Assembly (NCBI GenBank): GCA_038045265.1
Contig: JBBSYL010000010.1
Location: 8,870-72,869, forward strand
Direction of reading: 5' to 3'
Origin: SICV01 sp038045265
GTDB lineage: Archaea > Nanobdellota > Nanobdellia > Pacearchaeales > GW2011-AR1
Length of the DNA stretch: 64,000 bases
Below are positions 51,660 to 60,103 of the stretch, piece by piece (position 1 is the stretch's first letter; every line of letters begins with the position of its first letter). The notes under the pieces are model-generated. The model searched no databases. It was not told the origin of the DNA and was given only the letters and a program-made list of their open reading frames with translations. The translations under genes and the position numbers were made by a program.

Positions 51660-53540
51660 TTACTTTAATCTAACAGTCTCAAGATTTCTAGGAACAATTG
51701 TTTCTGCTCTGTTAAGTTTATACAAAGTAGAAGCAAGGTCTAGAGATTTAGAAACTTCTCCGTGGTTTATTAAAATCTTCTTTGGTTTTGGAATCATCCT
51801 ATTTACATATTGCAATAATTCTCCTCTTCCTGAATGTCCTGAAAGCCCGTATATTAAAGCTGTTTCCATTTTTATAACAACATTATGGCCGTCAATAGAT
51901 ACTTCTCCAGCTCCTTCCTGAATCTTTCTACCAGCAGAGCCCGGACCCTGATAAGATGAAAGTATTAGAAGATTATTAGGATTATCTGCAAGATTTTTGA
52001 AATATTCAACGGATGCTCCACCAGTAAGCATTCCAGATGTTGCGATAATAATACAGGAACCTCCCTCTATGACTTCTTTTCTCTCTGTTGGGGAGCCTAC
52101 GCGTTTGAAAATATCTGAAAGAAATGGGTTGTTATCTTGGAATATTTGGTTTCTGACTGAGGCCGCTAAATAATCTGGATAAGCTGTATGAATTGCATTA
52201 ATATCCCATATCATCCCATCAATATATACTGGAATTTTTGGTAGAAATCCTGTTCTAATTGCTTCTTCTACACGAAGCATCGTCTCTTGTGCGTGACCGG
52301 TTCCTAGTTCTGGAAGCAAGACTTTTCCACCCCTCTCTATCGCTTTCTTGACTAGGACTAAGAATTTTTCATCAATTTCTTTTCTTGGGGGTAAAATATC
52401 ATCTTTTCCCCCATATGTGGATTCTATCATTAAAGTTTCAACTCTTGGAAAATGGTTCACTGCTGGATCAAGGATACTTGTTTTTCTATAATTTGTATCT
52501 GCGCCATAAACCAGATTGTGAAGCCCATTTCCAATGTTTATATGGGTTTGTGCTGAACCAAAAGTATGGCCTGCGTTGTAGAATGTTATTCTTATATCTG
52601 GGGTTATATCGGTGACTTCTCCATAACCTAACGTGATAGAATGTCTTACCATCTCTTTAACATCTTCTGCCTTATATAGTGGATGCGTCGCCTGTTTATA
52701 TGCTACCCCTATTAAATCTAGACACATTAAGGCACCTATATCTCTGGTTGGCTCAGTCATATAAACTGGCCCCTTATATCCCATTTTGTAAAGATAAGGA
52801 ACAAGACCTATGTGATCTAAGTGCGCATGTGAAACTATCACTGCATCTATTGAATTTATGTCTCCTATTTCTGCTATGTTGAGATAAGGAAATCTCTCTG
52901 GTCCTTCCTGAACTGCTACGTTTATCCCGCAATCCATTAAAATTTTCGAGTTCGGGGTATGTAAAAGAATACAGGAACGTCCAACTTGCCTTCCTCCGCC
53001 AAGATATGTAACCCTTATCCACAAATCCATTTTTTCTGAGCTCCAATCTGTATAAATTTTCTTTCCTATTTCATTAAGGAATTTTCTTCTATATGTATTA
53101 TTCGCGTAGAGTACAGAACGAATTTTTTCTGTTATTTTAGAAGGAATGGAGGGAGATCTTTGCACAGATGGAGACCAGAATGTTGATCTTCTTATATCTG
53201 AGAGTAAAGAACCTTGTTTGCCTATAACTAAGCCAGGTTTTTTAGCTTCTATTATTACACTTGATCTTTGTACATCAAAAATAACATTTGTTATCTCCGC
53301 TTCTTCTGAAATTAGTGCTCGTATTGTCTTTTCCGTTTCTGCTTCAGGAGCAAGAATGCTCTTATCTGCTCTTAGCTCTATTCTTTTCTTTATTCTATTT
53401 ACTGCTTTTTTTATCTCTTCTTCTCCTTCTCTGAAAAATTCTTTATCTTCTGTGTATAGGACTATATTTGCGCCTTCAAAAGTAGCATCGCTTATTTTGC
53501 GAGATAGTTCGTCCTTTATGTTTTTTAAGATGTCTGCCAT
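51660..53540 (-). CDS. aCPSF1, KH-containing beta-CASP ribonuclease
   Basis: 626 residues. The N-terminal KH domains have KKPGLVIGKQGSLLSDIRRS near residue 100. A metallo-beta-lactamase fold from about 180 has VIVSHAHLDHIGLVPYLYK (HxHxDH) and the AGHTFGSAQ metal site. A beta-CASP insert and the final HSGRGELLQ segment complete the enzyme. aCPSF1 is the archaeal transcription termination ribonuclease, cutting the 3' ends of mRNAs after U-rich signals. Confidence 0.96.
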   Translation of the reverse strand: MADILKNIKDELSRKISDATFEGANIVLYTEDKEFFREGEEEIKKAVNRIKKRIELRADKSILAPEAETEKTIRALISEEAEITNVIFDVQRSSVIIEAKKPGLVIGKQGSLLSDIRRSTFWSPSVQRSPSIPSKITEKIRSVLYANNTYRRKFLNEIGKKIYTDWSSEKMDLWIRVTYLGGGRQVGRSCILLHTPNSKILMDCGINVAVQEGPERFPYLNIAEIGDINSIDAVIVSHAHLDHIGLVPYLYKMGYKGPVYMTEPTRDIGALMCLDLIGVAYKQATHPLYKAEDVKEMVRHSITLGYGEVTDITPDIRITFYNAGHTFGSAQTHINIGNGLHNLVYGADTNYRKTSILDPAVNHFPRVETLMIESTYGGKDDILPPRKEIDEKFLVLVKKAIERGGKVLLPELGTGHAQETMLRVEEAIRTGFLPKIPVYIDGMIWDINAIHTAYPDYLAASVRNQIFQDNNPFLSDIFKRVGSPTERKEVIEGGSCIIIATSGMLTGGASVEYFKNLADNPNNLLILSSYQGPGSAGRKIQEGAGEVSIDGHNVVIKMETALIYGLSGHSGRGELLQYVNRMIPKPKKILINHGEVSKSLDLASTLYKLNRAETIVPRNLETVRLK

Positions 53541-53567
53541 GTTTAGATTAAATAAATGAATGTGAAA

Positions 53568-54221
53568 TTATTTGTATTGTGGTAGAATTTCCTCAGAAAC
53601 TGCGTGAGTTATTCCAGATTTTGTTATTGTAAAAACATCAATACCGTTGCCGGATGCTGTATCTCTTTGTGTAGATGATTTTATACATTCTTTTGCCAAC
53701 TCTATTCCTTCTTTTATTGATAACCCTTCTTTATACTGTCTTTCCAATAAACCGATTACAAAAAGCATTCCGCTTCCTGTTGCATCATAATCTTTTATCA
53801 ACCTTATATCTCCTGCTGGAGAAATAGCATATATTTCAAATGTTCCATCTTCATTAAATCCTCCACAAATGCTTCCTACAATATTTGGAATCATTGCGGG
53901 GGTCCTTATGTTTCTATAAACAGACATTGCAATGAGATTTGCAGCCTCTCTAACACTTGGCCTTGACTTGGACCTCAATTCTTTTAATCTTAGTTCTGCC
54001 GCAATTACTTTTGAAAGAAGTATAGCATCCGAAGCATTGCCGGCAAGAGACATAAGCATGTAATCATTAAGCTGTCTTATTTTTCTTATCGCTTTATCTA
54101 CAACTAATCCTCCACCAGATGAAGCACGCCTATCTGAAGCTATTATCACACCATCCTTGCAGGTAATTCCCACTAAAGTGGTGCCCATTTTTATTACGTT
54201 GCCTTTAATCTCTTGATCCAT
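53568..54221 (-). CDS. psmB: 20S proteasome beta subunit
   Basis: 217 residues. A 13-residue propeptide ends KMG before the catalytic Thr (TTLVGITCKDGVIIASDRR). In the mature protein Thr1, Asp17 and Lys34 match the catalytic set, the loop before the Lys being one residue longer than in Thermoplasma. GSGMLFVIGLLE and SSTQRDTASGNGIDVF are typical later motifs. It forms the inner heptameric rings. Its partner psmA is at 3,940-4,665. Confidence 0.96.
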   Translation of the reverse strand: MDQEIKGNVIKMGTTLVGITCKDGVIIASDRRASSGGGLVVDKAIRKIRQLNDYMLMSLAGNASDAILLSKVIAAELRLKELRSKSRPSVREAANLIAMSVYRNIRTPAMIPNIVGSICGGFNEDGTFEIYAISPAGDIRLIKDYDATGSGMLFVIGLLERQYKEGLSIKEGIELAKECIKSSTQRDTASGNGIDVFTITKSGITHAVSEEILPQYK

Positions 54222-54251
54222 AGAATAAACCTCTATTTCTAGATAGGCAAA

Positions 54252-56342
54252 TTATATTATATCAGTATTTAAGTTTTTTGGTATGCTTATATCTCTTTTC
54301 CCTGCCCTTGAAACTCCTTCTAATTTTCTGACTTCAATAAGCTCGTCGACAAAACTTTCTATCTTTGTTTCATGGCTGACTATTATAAGTTGTCTAACAT
54401 CTAATTGCTCTAAAACGTCCCTTATTTTATCAACTTGTGCTTCTGAAAAGCCCTCTGTAGGCTCATCAAGAATAATAATGTCTTTTGTTCTAATAGTGCT
54501 ATGCACTGAATTTATTGTTTGATTTAAAGCTAACCTATATGCTAGGGCAATAGCAGTTCTTTCGCCTCCCGATATGAATGAATAATCCATTTCAACCCCA
54601 TCTAATATTATTAGGGGCGTAAAATTTTCATCCAGCTGAACCTCAAAGGAATCTCCAGCAAGCATATGGAACCAGCTGTTGAAAAATCTTGAAAATTCTT
54701 CTCTAAGCTTTATCATAACTTGCCTTTCTATTAGATCTATGATTGCAGAGAACTGAGTTGAAAGCCAGCCAGACAATTCATGCAAAGAATTTAGTTTTAT
54801 CCTTGAGAATTCTTTTTTCTCTATTGAATTTTCCAGCTCCTTAACTCTTATATTTGACAATTCAAGCTCTTTATTTGACTCCGCAAGAGTTATTTCTGCT
54901 CTTTTCTCTTCAATTAGTGCTAATTTTAGCTCTGTGGTTTTTTTAAGGTGGATATTTTGAAAGGGTGCAAGTTTAAGCGATTGTTCTTTAAGACCAGAAA
55001 TATGCTGGTTAAGCAAAGCTATATCTTTCTGCAGAGATTTTTTTAAATCCTGTATTTTTTGTGTTCTTGCCATGGCTTTTTCAATAAAAGAGAACTTGGA
55101 ACGGGCTATTTCCAATTCAGATTTCTTTAACTCTAGAATTGATAGTCTTTCTTTTATTGTGGTTATCGCTTCATTGATTCTTTTGCTTTCTTCTTCTTTC
55201 TCCTGCTTCTGCTTTTTTGCTGAAACAATGTTCTTATCCATTTCTAAAGAGATATTATGCTTATGCGCATGAGGAACATCTTGGAGACACATGGGGCACA
55301 TTTCTATAGAGAAAACCCTCTCCTTATTTTGAGCAAGTTCTTTTACTTTACTTTCAATAGAATTTAGAGAAGCAAGCGAGCTTAGAAACTGGGAGTTTAG
55401 CTTTTCAAGATTTTCTTTTTCATTGTTCATTTCACCAATTATCTCTAAATATTCTTTCTCGTCAAATTTCTTCCCAGGATTAGACAAGGTTTCTAATGCT
55501 TCCTCTTCTTCTTTTGATAACAACATTATGTTTTCCGTTTTAGAACCTATCATCATTTTTGTCTTCTCAATTTCTATTTCTATCTGTTCTTTTTCCTGTA
55601 TCTTCTCTGCTATCTTATCCAACTCCATTTCTATAACTTTTCTTAGTTCAACTTTCTTCCTTATCTCTTCTCTATTCTCTTTTATTCTTGCGTTTAAAAT
55701 TTCTATTTTTGACTTTACTGAAGCTAAGAAAGTTTTTTCCTCTTCAATGAGTCTAACTTCTAACTGCAAGGTTTTTATCTCATCTTTGAGTTTTTCAACT
55801 AAAACCTCTAAATTTTCTCTTATTCTTTTATATTTATCAATCCCAAAAACATATCTTAAAAGAGATAATCTTTTTTCTGGATCTTCAGTTATTATATTTT
55901 TCATCTGCTCTTGTGGGGTATAGACTGTGTATTTGTATAAGGAATTTGTTTTCTTAATAAATTCTGAAGGATAGGCCAATAAATTAAGGATTTCTGATTT
56001 AAGTTCGGTGGTTGAAAATTCTCTTTTCTCCCCATTCACTGATAGGGCAGCATAATCATTGACAACTGTCTTCTTATCTTTTTTCAATTTTCTTTCTATT
56101 ATTATATCCAATCCATTTATTTCACATTCCAATATCACTTCGCCTTCTTCCTCATTGTTTCTAAGTAAAGCCGATCCTTTCTGGCCCGCTTGAAGACCGA
56201 ATAAGGCGTACTCTATTGCTAGAAGAATTGTAGACTTTCCAGAACCAACATCTCCTGCAAGAAGGAAGGATGAATCTGGAAATTCTATCTCTTCTTCTTT
56301 ATAACTTCTGATGTTTCTAAGCTTTATCTTTTTGAATTTCAT
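54252..56342 (-). CDS. rad50: DNA repair ATPase Rad50
   Basis: 696 residues, short for Rad50 because the coiled coils are reduced. Walker A GDVGSGKSTILLAIEYA near residue 30, zinc-hook CPMC near residue 350, signature ISGGERTAIALAYRLAL near 580 and Walker B IIILDEPTEGFSEAQVD near 630. It works with Mre11, whose gene overlaps it by four bases, on DNA ends. HerA and NurA, often in the same archaeal operon, are not seen in this window. Confidence 0.96.
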   Translation of the reverse strand: MKFKKIKLRNIRSYKEEEIEFPDSSFLLAGDVGSGKSTILLAIEYALFGLQAGQKGSALLRNNEEEGEVILECEINGLDIIIERKLKKDKKTVVNDYAALSVNGEKREFSTTELKSEILNLLAYPSEFIKKTNSLYKYTVYTPQEQMKNIITEDPEKRLSLLRYVFGIDKYKRIRENLEVLVEKLKDEIKTLQLEVRLIEEEKTFLASVKSKIEILNARIKENREEIRKKVELRKVIEMELDKIAEKIQEKEQIEIEIEKTKMMIGSKTENIMLLSKEEEEALETLSNPGKKFDEKEYLEIIGEMNNEKENLEKLNSQFLSSLASLNSIESKVKELAQNKERVFSIEMCPMCLQDVPHAHKHNISLEMDKNIVSAKKQKQEKEEESKRINEAITTIKERLSILELKKSELEIARSKFSFIEKAMARTQKIQDLKKSLQKDIALLNQHISGLKEQSLKLAPFQNIHLKKTTELKLALIEEKRAEITLAESNKELELSNIRVKELENSIEKKEFSRIKLNSLHELSGWLSTQFSAIIDLIERQVMIKLREEFSRFFNSWFHMLAGDSFEVQLDENFTPLIILDGVEMDYSFISGGERTAIALAYRLALNQTINSVHSTIRTKDIIILDEPTEGFSEAQVDKIRDVLEQLDVRQLIIVSHETKIESFVDELIEVRKLEGVSRAGKRDISIPKNLNTDII

Positions 56343-57487
56343 AATGGTATTATTTTTTTAATTTCTGCGAGAAGACGATCCTCGAAAACACTTAACTTTT
56401 CTTCTTCCATTCTTGAAGCTTGAAGAGATCTTATAAGTGGATTAATGAGCGAACTGTATTTGTTTGGATTTGAATTGATAAACTTATCTACAATAACTGG
56501 CTCCAAGTCTACAGAGTCTGCAGATTCAACATTTATATGCAGGCCTGCATGATGTAATTTGGTTATACTTTTTAAGAAGGAAAAAGCGCCTTTTTCTCTA
56601 ACTATCTGCTCTATCTTCTTGAAGTCTATGTCAGATATCTTACCATTGCCAATTATTCCCTCCAGTTTTAGAATAAGTATTTTATCTTTTATCGATTGAG
56701 TTTCGATATATTTTATAATCTGCTCAGTAGCGTTCAATGCATTTGTTATTTCTAATGTAACGGCAAGAACCTCTTTCAATTTAACAGGTTCTCGGATAAC
56801 TTTTCCATATTCATAGAAATAGAAGGAGCCTTCCTTTAACTCTTCTAATTCTAGAAGATTATTTGGAAATATCGGGCCTGAATAAACCCTATTTTCTCTC
56901 TTATAGTTTATATGTAAATGTGAAAGAGCAACATAATCTACTTCTGGCAAGTTTTTCTCATCTACTGAGGGGATGGGTAAATTGCCTATAGCATCTTTTA
57001 TTACTGTATGAAGCATTAGGATTTTAAATAACCCGGGGGAGTCTTGAATTTTTACTCTGTTAACATCATCAACTTCCAATCCTGATTTTCTTCCAGGATA
57101 ACCATATATTGCGACATTTTTATATTGTGTGGGATAAAGCATTATCTTTCCGTTATGCTCTTCAAATAAAGATACATTTTTACACAGGCCTGCACTTTCC
57201 AATACATCAAGAAAAGTTTTTCCGGAAGCAGAATAATCATGACTTCCTGCTATTAGAAAAACCGATATTCCTGCCTCTTTTAATCTTTTAAATTCATAAA
57301 AAGCTTCTTTAAGTGTCTCTATCGGAGGATAGGCAGAATCAAATAAATCTCCAGAAATTAAAACAAATTCTACTTTCTTTTTTATACATAAATTTATGGC
57401 GTATTGAAATGCCTTAAAATTTAGATCTCTAAGTTCTTGTTGAGACCAACCTCCTAAATGGCAGTCGCCAAGATGTGCGAATTTCAT
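56339..57487 (-). CDS. mre11: DNA repair nuclease Mre11
   Basis: 382 residues. Phosphoesterase motifs in order: HLGDCHLGG (residues about 5-13), ISGDLFDSAYP near 45, AGSHDYSASGK near 80 (the frequent GNHD is GSHD here), MLHTV near 165 and LSHLHINYKR near 190. The C-terminal part is the capping and Rad50-binding region. It is the first gene of the pair and the start is supported by the conserved MKFAHLGD opening. Confidence 0.96.
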   Translation of the reverse strand: MKFAHLGDCHLGGWSQQELRDLNFKAFQYAINLCIKKKVEFVLISGDLFDSAYPPIETLKEAFYEFKRLKEAGISVFLIAGSHDYSASGKTFLDVLESAGLCKNVSLFEEHNGKIMLYPTQYKNVAIYGYPGRKSGLEVDDVNRVKIQDSPGLFKILMLHTVIKDAIGNLPIPSVDEKNLPEVDYVALSHLHINYKRENRVYSGPIFPNNLLELEELKEGSFYFYEYGKVIREPVKLKEVLAVTLEITNALNATEQIIKYIETQSIKDKILILKLEGIIGNGKISDIDFKKIEQIVREKGAFSFLKSITKLHHAGLHINVESADSVDLEPVIVDKFINSNPNKYSSLINPLIRSLQASRMEEEKLSVFEDRLLAEIKKIIPL

Positions 57488-57527
57488 GGAACTTGCTCAT
57501 AAAAGAGTTATATATAGATTATTGTGC

Positions 57528-58067
57528 TTAAAGAACAGAGCAGGTGACTTTTTGGATTATTACTGCATTTTCGCATATTACTAAGTCTCCTTCATCAAAA
57601 ACTGCTGGTTGAATCTCTACCAGATACTTCCCCTCATTCTTTACTATGTTTGAAGAAATCACATAATCTCTCTGTGTAGACTCTCCAGGTTTAAGCCCTT
57701 GTTTAGGGTCTGTAAGATCAAAGAAGAATGATCCTTTTGAAGGATTATTTATCAAATCGTTGGGGTCATTAATTAGTTCTCTAACAGATCTATTTTCTTC
57801 TCCAAACCTAACATAGACTGCATGAACTGAAAATTTACCGTTATTTACAAAGTCTAATGTAAGACTACTCCTCGCACTTTCATATATGCAAGAAGAATCT
57901 TTTATTGCTAAAGAAATACCATCGATACAAGCTGGCTTGTCTTTTGGAACATATAAAGTTAGATAACCAAAAACTAAAACGCTTAAGCCAATTGCAATTA
58001 TAACTAATAACACGTAGCTGATCATTTCACTTATTCCCTTTTTATCTGTATATAACAACTTCTTCAT
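57528..58067 (-). CDS. Archaeal pilin/archaellin-like protein
   Basis: 179 residues. Class III signal with DKKGISEMISYVLLVIIAIG and a hydrophobic helix, then a beta-rich domain (LDFVNNGKFSVHAVYVRFGE) with Cys pairs. It overlaps the preceding pilin-like gene by 26 bases. This is a second pilin cluster, 11 kb from the main pilus locus, probably using the same ATPase and platform. Confidence 0.8.
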   Translation of the reverse strand: MKKLLYTDKKGISEMISYVLLVIIAIGLSVLVFGYLTLYVPKDKPACIDGISLAIKDSSCIYESARSSLTLDFVNNGKFSVHAVYVRFGEENRSVRELINDPNDLINNPSKGSFFFDLTDPKQGLKPGESTQRDYVISSNIVKNEGKYLVEIQPAVFDEGDLVICENAVIIQKVTCSVL

Positions 58068-58608
58068 TATTCACTTTTTTTCTTACAACGAGGTACAAAT
58101 TTTCTCCTTCTTTTATATCAAACTCTGCATTAATAACTTTTTTCTCTTTTTTATTGCCATCCTGCTTATCTTTATTGTCTTCTTGGTCTGGTTCATTTAA
58201 AACAATATCTATTTTTATCTTATTACCTTCTTTCCTAATTTTTGTGTCTTCTCCTGTTGCGGATTCTGTTATTGTGTCTTTTTTTATCTCTCCGTTGTCT
58301 CCATTATATTTTACCACCTTTAAGTCTTCTGGCTTTCCATAAATAATATCAATATCGCTGTCAGGGCTTCTGGAGCCATAATATTCAGTTAATTCTACTA
58401 AATTGTCTTCCATCTCTTCGCTTGTTTCTTCTCTAAACACTCCATTGTCTATAACTTTGGAGGTTTCATACTGAATCTCTTCTGATAAATCATAAACTCT
58501 TGTGTCTATATTCTCCACTCTCGAGATATTGTATGCCTTCCCAAGTGTAAGAATAATGCCTGAAAGAACTAGTGCAGCTATAAGAAAAAATTGCGCCTTT
58601 TTATTCAT
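58042..58608 (-). CDS. Pilin-like protein with Asp/Lys-rich domain
   Basis: 188 residues from MNKKAQFFLIAALVLSGIIL, a class III-like signal; an upstream ATG eight codons earlier is possible. The exposed part is strongly charged (EPDQEDNKDKQDGNKKEKKV) with beta segments near the end. Probably a minor pilin. Confidence 0.68.
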   Translation of the reverse strand: MNKKAQFFLIAALVLSGIILTLGKAYNISRVENIDTRVYDLSEEIQYETSKVIDNGVFREETSEEMEDNLVELTEYYGSRSPDSDIDIIYGKPEDLKVVKYNGDNGEIKKDTITESATGEDTKIRKEGNKIKIDIVLNEPDQEDNKDKQDGNKKEKKVINAEFDIKEGENLYLVVRKKVNNEEVVIYR

Positions 58609-58638
58609 GTTAGACCAACTCTTTTTTATCATTGGTAA

Positions 58639-58947
58639 GATAGATTATGGGGATTTTTATATGTTGTTAGAAGGTTTATTTTATCAATTAAAAGTGAAGC
58701 ATTAATATTTTATCCTGGAGGATATGGGACGTTAAATGGGTTGTTTGAATATGCTGTTTTAATGCAAACTGGAATTGTGGATAAAGTTCCAATAATTTGT
58801 GTAAATAAGAAATATTGGGAAGGATTATTCAGTTGGTTGAAAAATAATCCCTTAAAAGAAGATTTCTTTATTCATGATAAAAAAGATATTGAGCTATTGC
58901 ATTTTGTAGATAGTATTGAAGAGATTTTTGAAATAATTGAGAAGTAA
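58639..58947 (+). pseudogene. Remnant of a LOG-family protein
   Basis: An open frame without a good start codon reads like the second half of a LOG (lysine-decarboxylase-like) protein: FLYVVRRFILSIKSEALIFY, then PGGYGTLNGLFEYAVLMQTG, then VPIICVNKKYWEGLFSWLK. The family motif is PGGxGTxxE; here the catalytic Glu is Gly (PGGYGTLNG). About the first half of a normal LOG protein is missing. The frame is closed upstream by a TAA at 58636-58638. An internal ATG at 58741... begins only after the motif, so this is most likely a dead fragment. Confidence 0.7.
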
Positions 58948-58971
58948 ATTAATTTTTATCTACTATAATAA

Positions 58972-59603
58972 CTAATTTAATTTAATCTCTTTACCTTTTC
59001 CAATTAGTTTTACCTTATCGTTAATTATTAAAATCGCTTGTTCATCAGTAATAATCTTTACTGGTAATTTTGTCTTTTTTATTCCTTCTCTCAAAAATTC
59101 ATCATATTCTGGTTTGTAGTGCGCAGTAACTAGAAAAGGCACAAGATTCATTGCAGATAAATCTGTAACGGCATAATGTCCATATTTATCTTGATGTTTC
59201 CAAACAGCCATTTCAATGGTTGGACAAGTTACATAACTCCCTGCGCTTGAGCCCATATAGATTACTCCTTTAGAAATTAATTCTTTGATTACTTTATCAA
59301 ACCCACTTTCTTTGATTGATTTAAGCAAATAAAATGAATTTCCTCCAGTTACATAGATAATTTCAAATTCTCCTAAAAGTTTTTTAATTCTTCTTCAGAC
59401 TTCCCATCTATATCTATTTCTTTATAGCTATAACCTTGTTCTTTGAAAAATTTTCTCTCCCTATGAATGTAATCTAAGTTCTCAACACCTTTAGAAGCAG
59501 TAATAATATAAGCCATTCTCATTTTATTAAATGGTTTTTCAAAAACTTGAGGATTATCTATTAGAAATCTTCCTGATGAAAGCAATAATATTTTCTTATT
59601 CAT
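58972..59603 (-). pseudogene. Peptidase S51 (dipeptidase E-like) with frameshift
   Basis: Two frames together make one S51 peptidase of about 210 residues. The first (59373-59603) starts MNKKILLLSSGRFLIDNPQV and stops at TAG. The second, one base back, continues KKLLGEFEIIYVTGGNSFYL, the family GGN signature, and reaches the nucleophile GSSAGS (genomic about 59,235-59,252) and a later His in TAHYKPEYDE. The join lies exactly at the heptamer A-AAA-AAC (59379-59385) in the correct phase for minus-1 slippage, two codons before the zero-frame stop. It may be a programmed frameshift, a pseudogene, or a homopolymer sequencing error. Confidence 0.75.
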
Positions 59604-59611
59604 TGTTTAAA

Positions 59612-59870
59612 TTGTAGACGGGGAGATTGCTTGAATTTCATGCAACAGCACCCCTGAATCATTCTCGGTTTTGCTACCCTGAAAGCACCATACTTCCTGA
59701 TTAGGGCTGCTCCGATCAAGGCCTGACCCATTTCACAGGAGTACGATCGAACAGGACAAAACGTCAACGTTTGAAACAAGACTGTTTCATGTCCATCTTA
59801 CGCACTCCTTTAAGCTCCGCCATAAAGCCCGTTTGCGGATTGCATGGGGCTAACATGCAAGCTTGCCTAC
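59612..59870 (-). ncRNA. ffs: Signal recognition particle RNA (7S RNA)
   Basis: About 259 bases. The helix 8 signature GGGUCAGGCC...GGAGCAGCCC (genomic about 59,706-59,731) is unmistakable. The 5' Alu-like part has AUCCGCAAACGGGC and GGCGGAGCU loops. 5' GUAG pairs with 3' CUAC to close helix 1. Long paired segments form helices 5 and 6 (UGAAACA-GUCU-UGUUUCA). A TATA-like ctttaaaaat (59891-59900) ends about 22 bases before the 5' end. The helix 8 apical loop reads UUGAUC rather than a GNAR tetraloop. Exact ends are estimates. Confidence 0.85.
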
Positions 59871-59892
59871 ATAAAAGGCACAAGAAAACTCT

Positions 59893-60066
59893 TTAAAAAT
59901 CTTCCTCTTCTGAATCTAGGACACTTCTCTTTATCTTCTTAATCTCTTCTTTCTTTCTCGGGCTTTCCATTTTTTTAACTGGTCTTGAAACCAAAACAAC
60001 TATTAAAACTAATAAAATAACAAATAAAAATCCAGAAAATACCATAAGTGCGAGCGAGATATTCAT
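59893..60066 (-). CDS. 57-residue single-helix membrane protein
   Basis: MNISLALMVFSGFLFVILLV is followed by a short hydrophobic tail and a charged cytoplasmic segment (RPVKKMESPRKKEEIKKIKR, then SVLDSEEEDF). One membrane helix, N-terminus probably outside. It lies between argS and the SRP RNA on the same strand. Its stop overlaps the TATA element of the SRP RNA gene. Family unknown; the clear helix-plus-basic pattern supports it being real. Confidence 0.6.
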   Translation of the reverse strand: MNISLALMVFSGFLFVILLVLIVVLVSRPVKKMESPRKKEEIKKIKRSVLDSEEEDF

Positions 60067-60103
60067 AAAAGCTCTGATATCACAGAGATTTTAAACCTTC
60101 TTA

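Noticed and set aside
54252..57487. Complete HerA-Mre11-Rad50-NurA operon
   Set aside because: Only Mre11 and Rad50 are present; the neighbours are a proteasome subunit and pilins, with no HerA or NurA motifs in the window.
58502..58705. Plus-strand frame of 67 residues crossing the start of the pilin-like gene
   Set aside because: It is antisense to the pilin signal peptide and in a different frame from the LOG remnant; no promoter or homology seen.
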